Shown here: in pieces, positions 33,439-40,420 of the stretch
Numbering within the stretch: the first letter of the stretch is position 1
Layout: each line of letters opens with the position of its first letter
From: an uncultured Clostridia bacterium
GTDB lineage: Bacteria; Bacillota; Clostridia; Oscillospirales; Acutalibacteraceae
DNA: 44,546 bases
Reading direction: 5' to 3'
Assembly: GCA_937916195.1 (NCBI GenBank)
Contig: CALFTO010000047.1
Span: forward strand, 1-44,546
The notes under the pieces: model-generated
What the model was told of the DNA's origin: nothing
Seen by the model: the letters and a program-made list of their open reading frames with translations, nothing else
Databases searched by the model: none
Made by a program: the position numbers and the translations under genes

Positions 33439-33473
33439 AATATATCACAAATTGAGATTATTGTCAATATCTC
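33439..33473 (-). promoter_or_regulatory. Promoter of the metallophosphoesterase with an overlapping operator-like palindrome
   Basis: Minus strand -35 TTGACA (33462-33467), 17-bp spacer, -10 TATATT (33439-33444). An imperfect palindrome, GAGATTATTGTCAATATCTC (33454-33473), covers the -35. In a divergent spacer (148 bp) next to an XRE gene it is a candidate operator for that regulator. Confidence 0.5.
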
Positions 33474-33521
33474 GCAGTGTGATAATGTAAAATCATTTTG
33501 AAATAATATTAAGGTGATTTT

Positions 33522-33725
33522 ATGAGATTAAAAGATTTACGTGAAGACAGAGATGTCAAACAAAAAGAACTTGCCGAACTACTGAATATAAAACAGAACA
33601 CCTATTCACAATATGAAAACGGCAAACGTGAGATTCCGTTAGAAATGCTTTGGAAATTGGCGGATTTTTATGAAGTAAGTATTGATTATTTAATAGGAAG
33701 AACAGACAATTCAACAAGAATATAA
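33522..33725 (+). CDS. Small XRE-family transcriptional regulator
   Basis: A 67-aa protein that is almost only a Cro/C1-type helix-turn-helix: MRLKDLREDRDVKQKELAEL, LNIKQNTYSQYENGKREIP and LWKLADFYEVSIDYLIGRTD. There is no effector domain. AAGGTG precedes the ATG. It is a single gene with its own terminator; its divergent neighbour, the metallophosphoesterase, is a candidate target. Such short regulators are frequent in Clostridia, so a specific role cannot be stated. Confidence 0.9.
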   Translation: MRLKDLREDRDVKQKELAELLNIKQNTYSQYENGKREIPLEMLWKLADFYEVSIDYLIGRTDNSTRI

Positions 33726-33727
33726 TT

Positions 33728-33756
33728 AACCACCCACAATTGTGGGTGGTTTTTCT
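33728..33756 (+). terminator. Terminator of the XRE gene
   Basis: A perfect palindrome, AACCACCCAC-AATT-GTGGGTGGTT (33728-33751), followed by TTTTC. It begins 2 nt after the stop codon. Confidence 0.8.
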
Positions 33757-33810
33757 CTCCCTCAGTCTTTTTCTGCGGAAAAGACAGCTCCCTCGTCAGA
33801 GGGAGCCGAG
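33756..33810. repeat. Double-hairpin intergenic repeat, class 2 (copy B)
   Basis: CTCCCTCA arm, then hairpin GTCTTTT...AAAAGAC (33765-33785), then GCTCCCTC-GTCA-GAGGGAGC (33787-33806). The layout is the same as copy A at 25651-25700: a CCCTC arm, a hairpin, then a CTCCCT/AGGGAG hairpin. The central hairpin sequences differ between copies. Confidence 0.65.
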
Positions 33811-33820
33811 AAAGGTTTAT

Positions 33821-34768
33821 TTATTTTTTGAGTTCAACTGCTTCTTTGCATTTTGCAACGATGTGTGCGGCGTCGAGACCGAATTCGTGGAGAAGCTGAA
33901 CTGCAGGACCTGACTTACCGAATGTATCTTCAACACCTACGCGAAGAACAGGAACGGGAACAGTTTCACAAACTACCTCTGTTACGGCTGAGCCAAGACC
34001 ACCGATTACATTATGCTCTTCTGCGGTAACGATTACGCCTGTTTTCTTTGCGCTTTCAATTACAAGGTCGCGGTCGATAGGCTTAATTGTTGCCATATTA
34101 ACAACTCTTGCAGAAATGCCTTCTGCTTTAAGTTCGTCATAAGCCATAAGAGCCTCATTAACCATAAGACCTGTTGCGATAATTGTAACATCTGTACCCT
34201 CTTTGAGCACATTACCCTTACCGATTTCAAACTTATAGTCTTCGTCGAAAACTCTCGGCACTGCAAGACGGCCAAATCGCATATAAACAGGGCCGTCGTG
34301 CTCTGCTGCGGCAAGAACGCAAAGTCTTGCTTCAACATCGTCAGCGGGGTTTAAAATAACCATACCGGGAATTGTACGCATAAGACCGATATCCTCACAG
34401 CACTGATGGCTTGCGCCGTCTTCACCAACAGAGATACCCGCGTGAGTTGCACCGATTTTAACATTAAGGTGTGTATAGCCGATTGAGTTTCTAACCTGCT
34501 CAAAGGCTCTGCCTGCGGCGAACATTGCAAATGATGATGCAAAAACTGTGTAGCCTGCTGAAGCTAAACCAGCCGCAACACCCATCATATTGCCCTCTGC
34601 GATACCGCAGTCAATAAACTTTTCGGGGTGTGCTTTTTTGAACATACCTGTTTTTGTAGCCGCCGCCAAGTCAGCGTCAAGAACAAGAATTTTAGCATCT
34701 GTATTACCTAATTCTACGAGAGCTTTACCATAAGCATCTCTTGTTGCGGTTTTGATTACTTCGCTCAT
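33821..34768 (-). CDS. Transketolase, C-terminal subunit (split enzyme)
   Basis: Second subunit of a two-gene transketolase, 315 aa: a pyrimidine-binding domain and a C-terminal domain. The catalytic Glu is in DCGIAEGNMMGVAAGLAS, and the region SVGEDGASHQCCEDIGLMRT is typical. GTDVTIIATGLMVNEAL begins the C-terminal domain and HNVIGGLGSAV follows. The two-gene form is normal in many Clostridia, so this is no broken gene. The ATG overlaps the stop of the first subunit by 4 nt (ATGA). It transfers two-carbon units in the pentose phosphate pathway. Confidence 0.94.
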   Translation of the reverse strand: MSEVIKTATRDAYGKALVELGNTDAKILVLDADLAAATKTGMFKKAHPEKFIDCGIAEGNMMGVAAGLASAGYTVFASSFAMFAAGRAFEQVRNSIGYTHLNVKIGATHAGISVGEDGASHQCCEDIGLMRTIPGMVILNPADDVEARLCVLAAAEHDGPVYMRFGRLAVPRVFDEDYKFEIGKGNVLKEGTDVTIIATGLMVNEALMAYDELKAEGISARVVNMATIKPIDRDLVIESAKKTGVIVTAEEHNVIGGLGSAVTEVVCETVPVPVLRVGVEDTFGKSGPAVQLLHEFGLDAAHIVAKCKEAVELKK

Positions 34769-35613
34769 TTTACACCCTCCAATTCATTAAGCTTTGCAGT
34801 AAGCTCTGCTACGGCTGTGTTATAAAGCTCTTCGTTGGGAGCTGCACCGTGCCAGTTAACTGCATTTTCCATATAAGAAACGCCCTTACCCTTAACGGTT
34901 TTTGCAATAATTGCAGTGGGCTTGCCCTTTGTTGCTTTTGCGTTTTCAAAGGCATCAGCAATTTCATCAAGGTTATTACCGTCAATCTCGATTGTATTGA
35001 AACCAAAGGCTGTGAACTTTTCGGGTATTGGATAAGGTGAGTTAACCTCTTCAACAGTACCGTCAATTTGAAGATTATTGTTATCAACGATTACCACGAG
35101 ATTGTCAAGTCCTTTTGCAGAGGCGAACATTGCAGCCTCCCAAACCTGACCTTCTTCAATTTCACCGTCACCGAGGATTGTATAAGTTCTGAAATCCTTA
35201 TTATCAAGCTTTGCGGCAAGAGCCATGCCAACTGCAGTTGAAATACCTTGACCGAGTGAGCCTGTGCTCATATCAACGCCGGGAACAGTTTTCATACTGG
35301 GGTGTCCCTGAAGATAAGAATCTGATTTACGGAGAGTTTTGATGTCTTCTGTGGGGAAGAAGCCCTTGAGAGCTAAAGCGGCATAAAGTGCGGGTGCGGC
35401 GTGACCCTTTGAAAGAACAAAGCGGTCGCGGTCTTCCCATTTTGGATTACTTGCATCTACACGCATCTCAACATTATAAAGATAAGCCATAAGCTCTGCA
35501 ATTGAAAGTGAGCCGCCGGGATGTCCTGCTTTTGCGTTGTAGATACCCTCAAGAATTAAAAGTCTTGATTTTGTAGCGAAAACTTCTAATTCGTGCTTTA
35601 ATGAAGTATTCAT
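34765..35613 (-). CDS. Transketolase, N-terminal (TPP-binding) subunit
   Basis: First subunit of the split transketolase, 282 aa, holding thiamine diphosphate and magnesium. Motifs: AGHPGGSLSIAELMAYLY, RDRFVLSKGHAAPALYAAL, STGSLGQGISTAVGMALAAK and the TPP motif GDGEIEEGQVWEAAMFA followed by NNNLQIDG. The SD AAGGAGG lies at 35620-35626, and the end of repeat E2 (35628) touches it. The start ATG at 35613 is clear. It follows a HAD phosphatase, with E2 between them. Confidence 0.95.
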   Translation of the reverse strand: MNTSLKHELEVFATKSRLLILEGIYNAKAGHPGGSLSIAELMAYLYNVEMRVDASNPKWEDRDRFVLSKGHAAPALYAALALKGFFPTEDIKTLRKSDSYLQGHPSMKTVPGVDMSTGSLGQGISTAVGMALAAKLDNKDFRTYTILGDGEIEEGQVWEAAMFASAKGLDNLVVIVDNNNLQIDGTVEEVNSPYPIPEKFTAFGFNTIEIDGNNLDEIADAFENAKATKGKPTAIIAKTVKGKGVSYMENAVNWHGAAPNEELYNTAVAELTAKLNELEGVK

Positions 35614-35627
35614 AATTATTCCTCCTT

Positions 35628-35902
35628 AGGGTGACAGAAATAATCTGAATCTGTTTTTTACAGGCTGATTTCCGTCAATCCATTGTTAAAATACTCGCAA
35701 ATCCACAAAGGATTTGCTGCGTTTTGTGCCTTGTCTTGCCAAAAATCCTCACTGTAAAAAATCTCCGACCTTAAAACGAGACATTTTTGTTTGGATTTTT
35801 GGTATTGAGGATGCAGGAAGGCTGTCGCCTTTCAAATCCGAAATGCCAAAAAGGCTTAAAAATAGCCGTTTTAAGGCAGGTTCAGATTATCTCTGTCACC
35901 CT
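35628..35902. repeat. Structured intergenic element E2 (275 bp, three-way junction)
   Basis: Fills the spacer between the HAD phosphatase and transketolase. The inverted ends are 35628-35653 and 35877-35902 (AGGGTGACAGA type, 2 differences in 26). The inner stems are perfect: TTTTTTACAG (35654-35663) with CTGTAAAAAA (35752-35761), and CCTTAAAACG (35769-35778) with CGTTTTAAGG (35867-35876). The core at 35685-35733 has GTTAAAA, the hairpin GCAAATCC-ACAAA-GGATTTGC, then CTGCG and TGCCTTG. CCAAAAATCC (35739) can also pair with GGATTTTTGG (35793) across domains. TA flanks both ends. No ORF. Confidence 0.78.
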
Positions 35903-36724
35903 ATAATCATCCATTATGTAATTAAGCAAGTCTGCAACTGCGCCGCGGTTACAATGACAAGCGTGGAATTTTGCGATTTCGTGCATTTCTTTTGGCGCTT
36001 GTCCGCAACAAGCGGGAAGTCCGACAGTTTTTAACATATCGTAATCGTTGAAATAATCACCGATTGCGGCGGTGTGCTTGTGCTCGATATTATACATTTC
36101 TGCAATTTTCATAAGTGCTGTACCCTTATGCACTCCTGCTTCAAGCATTTCAAAAGATGAAATTGAGCTTGACATAAAGTTAGCACCTGTGTTGTCAAGT
36201 GTTGCGACATATTTTTTGATTGCGTTTATGAGTGGTGGCATCCCGAGGAAAATTACCTTACCCCAATTCTCTCTTGGGATTTCTTCAACACGTTTGCAAT
36301 GCTTATAGTGAAGCTTATCTGCCATAACCATTATGGGTGCAAAAATCTTTGCATTGAGAGTGTAGATGTTTGTATCGGTAAGCACTTCGATTTCAACTGA
36401 CGGGAAACGCTTATAAATATCAAAAACCAAGTCAACTGATTTTTGATTTATTGGTGTGAAATGCACCATTTTTTCTTTTGAGTAATCGTAAACGCCTGCG
36501 CCGTTGAGAATTACAGCGGGAGTGCCCGCAATTGGTAATCTTTCATAATGCTTTCGCATTGACTGAACATTTCTGCCCGACGCCAATGTAAAATGACCGT
36601 TACATTCATTCACAAAGCGACAAATCGCTTCATAATTTCTTTTGGGTAACTGTCTGAATTTATTATTGAGAGTTCCGTCAATATCTGACACAACAAGCCA
36701 GTTTGACAAGTCTTTGTTTACCAT
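35882..36724 (-). CDS. Cof-type HAD-superfamily phosphatase
   Basis: A 280-aa HAD hydrolase of the Cof/IIB type. Motif I is VVSDIDGTLNNKFRQLP near residue 15, LASGRN follows (motif II region), then a IIB cap domain, a Lys segment HKGTALMKIAEMYN, and motif IV AIGDYFNDYDMLKTVG. The substrate is unknown; sugar phosphates are typical for the family. The frame opens at ATG 36742, overlapping rluD by 4 nt, but ATG 36724 has AGAGGGG at a good distance and directly precedes the fold, so I use it. The last six codons and the stop (TGA at 35884-35882) lie within the terminal repeat of E2. Confidence 0.88.
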   Translation of the reverse strand: MVNKDLSNWLVVSDIDGTLNNKFRQLPKRNYEAICRFVNECNGHFTLASGRNVQSMRKHYERLPIAGTPAVILNGAGVYDYSKEKMVHFTPINQKSVDLVFDIYKRFPSVEIEVLTDTNIYTLNAKIFAPIMVMADKLHYKHCKRVEEIPRENWGKVIFLGMPPLINAIKKYVATLDNTGANFMSSSISSFEMLEAGVHKGTALMKIAEMYNIEHKHTAAIGDYFNDYDMLKTVGLPACCGQAPKEMHEIAKFHACHCNRGAVADLLNYIMDDYRVTEII

Positions 36725-36738
36725 TTTTAATACCCCTC

Positions 36739-37650
36739 TCATTTTAGTTTGTTCAAAAAGTCCTTGAAATAATCGGGTAAATCCGATGTGAATTCAAGAT
36801 ATTCCTGCGTAATCGGATGAACAAAACCGATTTTTATTGCGTGTAAGCACTGACCGTTAAGGTAAGCGCTTTTTTTATCGTTTCCGTAAACTAAATCGCC
36901 TGCTACTGCGTGACCGAGATGCGCCATATGAACTCTGATTTGGTGAGTTCTGCCCGTTTCAAGCTTCAATGAAATATGGGAATAGCCCTCATATTCGGCG
37001 ATTACGTTATAATGAGTAACTGCATTTTTGGAATTCTGCATTGTTACGCACATTTTCTTTCTGTCTTTAGGGCTTCTGCCGATTGGGGCATTCACTGTGC
37101 CCGACTGCTCTTTCAAATGCCCGCAAATTACCGCATTATATTCACGGGTAAAGCTATGCTCTTTAATCTGCTCGGCAAGACCTATATGGGCTTTATCGGT
37201 TTTTGCAACAATAAGCAGACCACTTGTGTCTTTATCAATTCGGTGGACAATGCCGGGGCGGAGAATTCCGTTTATACCCGAAAGCGAGTCCTTGCAATGA
37301 TAAAGCAAAGCATTAACGAGAGTTCCGCTGTAATTACCCGGTGCGGGGTGCACAACCATTCCGCGAGGCTTATTAACAACAAGCAGATGCTCGTCCTCAA
37401 AAACAATATCAAGCGGAATGTTTTCGGGCTCGGCGTCAAGTGGCTTTAAATCATTGGGTAGCATTACGATTTCGTCGTCGGTGCTCACCTTGTATTTTTT
37501 ATTGACGGGTGCACCGTTAACTGTAACCTTACCGTTTTCGATAAGCTTCTGAATGGAATTACGCGAAGAATTCTCGACGAGCACTGAAAGAAATTTGTCA
37601 ATTCTCTCCCCTTCATAAATTTCGGGGACTTCAATTAAAAGCTCAGGCAT
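36739..37650 (-). CDS. rluD: RluD-family 23S rRNA pseudouridine synthase
   Basis: RluA/RluD-type pseudouridine synthase, 303 aa. An S4 RNA-binding domain at the N-terminus (ERIDKFLSVLVENSSRNSIQ, then IENGKVTVNG) is followed by the catalytic domain with VNKPRGMVVHPAPG, the Asp in GIVHRIDKDTSGLLIVAK, and ETGRTHQIRVHMAHLGH. It modifies 23S rRNA (helix 69 in E. coli RluD). Its start overlaps lspA by 8 nt. The lspA-rluD pairing is common in Firmicutes. Confidence 0.95.
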   Translation of the reverse strand: MPELLIEVPEIYEGERIDKFLSVLVENSSRNSIQKLIENGKVTVNGAPVNKKYKVSTDDEIVMLPNDLKPLDAEPENIPLDIVFEDEHLLVVNKPRGMVVHPAPGNYSGTLVNALLYHCKDSLSGINGILRPGIVHRIDKDTSGLLIVAKTDKAHIGLAEQIKEHSFTREYNAVICGHLKEQSGTVNAPIGRSPKDRKKMCVTMQNSKNAVTHYNVIAEYEGYSHISLKLETGRTHQIRVHMAHLGHAVAGDLVYGNDKKSAYLNGQCLHAIKIGFVHPITQEYLEFTSDLPDYFKDFLNKLK

Positions 37651-38128
37651 TTTTTTGTACCTTATCCTTTTTAGCGTCTTTGTAAATTCCGTAAATCATC
37701 CAGATAATAAGCACAACGGCACTGCAGGTTACAAGAATATCGGCAAAGTTGAATATTGCAAAATCTATGAACAAGGGCTCAATGTAATCTACAACAAAAC
37801 CGCGTGAAATACGGTCAATAAGATTACCCAAGCCACCTGCAAGAATTAAAGCTATGCAGACATATTCAACACCGAATTTCACCTTGCCCCTTAAAATATA
37901 GACAAGCCCTGCCACAATCACCACAAGGGTGAAAACAGACAAAATCCATGTGTAGCCACTAAACGAGCCAAAGGCAGCCCCTGTGTTCTCGGCATAATTC
38001 AACTGAATAAAGCCGTCTATCAACGGAAGGCTGCCAATCGGTTCGAGATATTTAATTACAAGTAATTTGATGATTTGGTCCAATGACACTAAAACGGCAA
38101 TGGACATTACTGTGATTACTTGAAGCAT
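37643..38128 (-). CDS. lspA: Lipoprotein signal peptidase (signal peptidase II)
   Basis: Integral membrane aspartic protease that removes signal peptides from prolipoproteins. It is 161 aa with four helices. The catalytic Asp pair is in GNLIDRISRGFVVDY and IFNFADILVT; the segment LIDGFIQLNYAENTGAAFGS is also diagnostic. The ATG follows GGAG. It lies 17 nt after divIVA. Confidence 0.97.
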   Translation of the reverse strand: MLQVITVMSIAVLVSLDQIIKLLVIKYLEPIGSLPLIDGFIQLNYAENTGAAFGSFSGYTWILSVFTLVVIVAGLVYILRGKVKFGVEYVCIALILAGGLGNLIDRISRGFVVDYIEPLFIDFAIFNFADILVTCSAVVLIIWMIYGIYKDAKKDKVQKNA

Positions 38129-38145
38129 TTAATTTCTCCGACTTA

Positions 38146-39147
38146 TTATTTTTTCTTAAAGAAGTTTTTAAAAGAGATTGAGCCTTTATCTTCTTCGAGC
38201 TCTTCTTCTGCTACCTCAACAGTATTCATAACTGCAGGTGCGGGAGCGGGAGCTTCTTCGTCTGCAAAGTCAATCTTGCTTAAATCAAGCTTGAAGGGCT
38301 TTTTAACGGGAGCTTCGGGTTCTTCGTCAACTTCAGCAACCTCAACTGCGGGTTCTTCGATTTCATCAACCTCTTCTGCTACCTCTTCAACAGCTTCTTC
38401 AATTACTTCAGCCTCGGGCTCTGCAACTACTTCAACTTCTTCGATTTCTTCTTCGATATCTTCAACTACCACGGGAGCAGTCTCTTCGATAACTACGGGC
38501 TCTTCTTCAACCTCTGCAGTTTCTTCAACTGCAGGAACGGGCTCTGCCTTGTCAAGCTCTTCGTCTACGATTTCGGGAAGCTGATTGATAAGGTTGATAT
38601 GCTCTTTATACATTGCAACAAGCTTTGCTTTGAATTCAGAAGCCTCTTTCTTAACCATATCGTAAACGAGTGTTTCGTGAGTTACCTTACGGTTGATATT
38701 GCCAAGGATTTCGTTTGACTGACGATTTGCCTCTTTAACAATCTTTTCAGCCTCTGCCTTTGCGCTTTCGATAATAGCATCTGACTCACGCTTTGCCTTT
38801 GCCTCTGTTTCGTCAGCGTCTGCCTTAGCATCTTCACGAAGCTTTGCAGCCTCTGCACGTGCGTCTTCTGTATCTTTTTCAGCATTTTCTTTTGCTTCTG
38901 CAACAATGCGGTCAGCAAGCTTCTGTGCATTGAGAAGAGCAAGCTTTAAGCTTTCTTCGTCTGCACGGTATTCCTCTACCTTTTTAGCGAGAATGCTGAT
39001 TTTTTTAATAAGGTCGCCGTTCTCTTTGAACATCTGCTCGTATGAAGCAGAAACTTCATTTAAAAAGCTATCAACATCTTCTGCACGGTAAGAGCCGCGG
39101 CCTGTTGTCTGAAATGATTTTTCTCTAATTTTATCAGGTGTAAGCAT
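38146..39147 (-). CDS. divIVA: DivIVA-like cell division/polarity protein with long acidic tail
   Basis: Coiled-coil membrane-curvature protein that recruits division or polarity factors. It is 333 aa, longer than the 164 aa of Bacillus DivIVA. The N-terminal lipid-binding domain has LTPDKIREKSF and GSYRAEDVDSFLNEV. A long coiled coil rich in Ala, Glu and Lys covers about 30-170. From about 205 to 315 there is a Glu/Val/Pro-rich acidic region without fixed fold, and the end is basic (FKNFFKKK). The ATG follows AAGGA. Its place after sepF and before lspA is the conserved Firmicutes division cluster. Confidence 0.93.
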   Translation of the reverse strand: MLTPDKIREKSFQTTGRGSYRAEDVDSFLNEVSASYEQMFKENGDLIKKISILAKKVEEYRADEESLKLALLNAQKLADRIVAEAKENAEKDTEDARAEAAKLREDAKADADETEAKAKRESDAIIESAKAEAEKIVKEANRQSNEILGNINRKVTHETLVYDMVKKEASEFKAKLVAMYKEHINLINQLPEIVDEELDKAEPVPAVEETAEVEEEPVVIEETAPVVVEDIEEEIEEVEVVAEPEAEVIEEAVEEVAEEVDEIEEPAVEVAEVDEEPEAPVKKPFKLDLSKIDFADEEAPAPAPAVMNTVEVAEEELEEDKGSISFKNFFKKK

Positions 39148-39208
39148 TGAAATATCCTTCCCATTCTGCCCAAGGGCAATACTAATTTTCTAATAAATAT
39201 GAACTTGA

Positions 39209-39676
39209 TTAGAAAAACATTCCGTTGTTTTCAAGCTCGTCAAGTAAATCACCCATAACATCAACATTATAAGGAGTGATGATAAATGTGCTGTTTGCAA
39301 CGCGCTTAATCTGACCGTTGTTTGCATAAGCAACACCGGTTAAAAAGTCGATAAGACGACGAGCAACGTCTTTGCTTACTGATTCAAGGTTTAAAACAAC
39401 TGTTCTTTTTTCATTAAGGTTGTCGGCAATACCGAGAGCCTCGTCAAACTTTTCAGGCTTTGCAAGAACAACCTGAAGCTGTGCTGTTGTATGAATATTA
39501 ACTACTTTGTCATGGTCGGAATTGCGCTGTGTGCGGTGTGGCTGTCTTGACGGTCTCTGTTCGGGCTCGTCATATGAATCTGCGCCCATAAATGCACCTG
39601 AATCCACGTCATCATCGGGATAATAACCGTCCTCGTCAACGTTCACGATGTTTTTAATCTTGTCTAAAAAACTCAT
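39209..39676 (-). CDS. sepF: SepF cell division protein
   Basis: FtsZ-anchoring protein, 155 aa. A short membrane-binding amphipathic N-terminus (MSFLDKIKNIVN) is followed by a disordered acidic and Arg/Gln linker (about 15-60). The SepF core has KVVNIHTTAQLQVVLAKPEKF, ADNLNEKRTVVLNL and RRLIDFLTGVAYANNGQIKRV. It follows yggS and precedes divIVA; the usual YlmG and YlmH genes are absent from between. SD AGGAGG precedes the ATG. Confidence 0.95.
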   Translation of the reverse strand: MSFLDKIKNIVNVDEDGYYPDDDVDSGAFMGADSYDEPEQRPSRQPHRTQRNSDHDKVVNIHTTAQLQVVLAKPEKFDEALGIADNLNEKRTVVLNLESVSKDVARRLIDFLTGVAYANNGQIKRVANSTFIITPYNVDVMGDLLDELENNGMFF

Positions 39677-39694
39677 TTGCTAATCCTCCTGCTT

Positions 39695-40420
39695 TTAATA
39701 TATTCTCGGGCCGAAAATTGAAGAGCCTATTCTTACAAGATTTGACCCGCATAAGATTGCTTGGGTGTAGTCTCCGGACATGCCCATCGACAATACATTC
39801 ATATCTATATTATCTATCTTTTTCGCCTTAATGTCAACATAGATATTGTAGATATTTTCAAAAAATTTACAAAGTATTGTATCATTTTCGCATATGGGCG
39901 GGATTGTCATAAGCCCTTTAACGCGAATTGCACCGATTTCTGCGATTTCATAAAGATTTTCGTAAAACTCTGCGGTTGAGAAGCCTGTTTTACTCTCTTC
40001 TTCACCTACATTTATTTCAAGAAGCACATCGGTGACAATACCTTTTTTAACTGACTGCTTGGCGATTTCTTTTGCGATTTTAAGAGAGTCAACTGACTGA
40101 ATCATATCAACCTCGCCAACAATCTGCCCTGCCTTGTTGGTTTGCAGATGTCCTATTAGATGCTTGTCCACACCGTCGAGGTGTAAATCGGGCTTTTTGC
40201 GAAGCATTTCTTGAACTCTGTTTTCACCTATGAGCTTTACGCCGTAATCAAGTGCATAATTTATAAAAATAGGGTCAACGGTTTTGGTAACAGCCATAAG
40301 ACGAACGTCCTCGGGCTTTCTGCCACTCTTAATTGCACTTTCGGCAATTTTTTCATTTATTACATCAAGGTTATACTCAATATCTGCTTTTCTTTGCTCA
40401 AGAAACGACTTTTCCATCAT
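39695..40420 (-). CDS. YggS/PLPBP family PLP-binding protein
   Basis: Pyridoxal 5'-phosphate homeostasis protein of the YggS family, 241 aa from the chosen start. It has the PLP lysine in VRLMAVTKTVD, then IGENRVQEMLRK, HLIGHLQTNKAG, QSVDSLKIA, LEINVGEEESKTGFS, LMTIPPI and SMGMSGDYTQAI. The frame opens at a TTG, 40429, but AAGGAG is best placed for ATG 40420. It overlaps the end of the HlyD-like gene. It is a normal member of the sepF cluster. Confidence 0.93.
   Translation of the reverse strand: MMEKSFLEQRKADIEYNLDVINEKIAESAIKSGRKPEDVRLMAVTKTVDPIFINYALDYGVKLIGENRVQEMLRKKPDLHLDGVDKHLIGHLQTNKAGQIVGEVDMIQSVDSLKIAKEIAKQSVKKGIVTDVLLEINVGEEESKTGFSTAEFYENLYEIAEIGAIRVKGLMTIPPICENDTILCKFFENIYNIYVDIKAKKIDNIDMNVLSMGMSGDYTQAILCGSNLVRIGSSIFGPRIY

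Noticed and set aside
33821..35613. Transketolase broken by frameshift
   Set aside because: The two-gene form with ATGA overlap and separate SD sites is the normal split transketolase of Clostridia.
36976..37449. Plus-strand 157-aa ORF opposite rluD
   Set aside because: Antisense shadow of the conserved pseudouridine synthase domain.
38120..38584. Plus-strand Ser/Thr-rich ORF of 154 aa opposite divIVA
   Set aside because: It is the reverse reading of the Glu/Val-rich repeats of divIVA; no SD, no independent support.
39167..39178. Terminator between sepF and divIVA
   Set aside because: TGCCC-AA-GGGCA has too small a loop and no T run; it is likely transcribed through.
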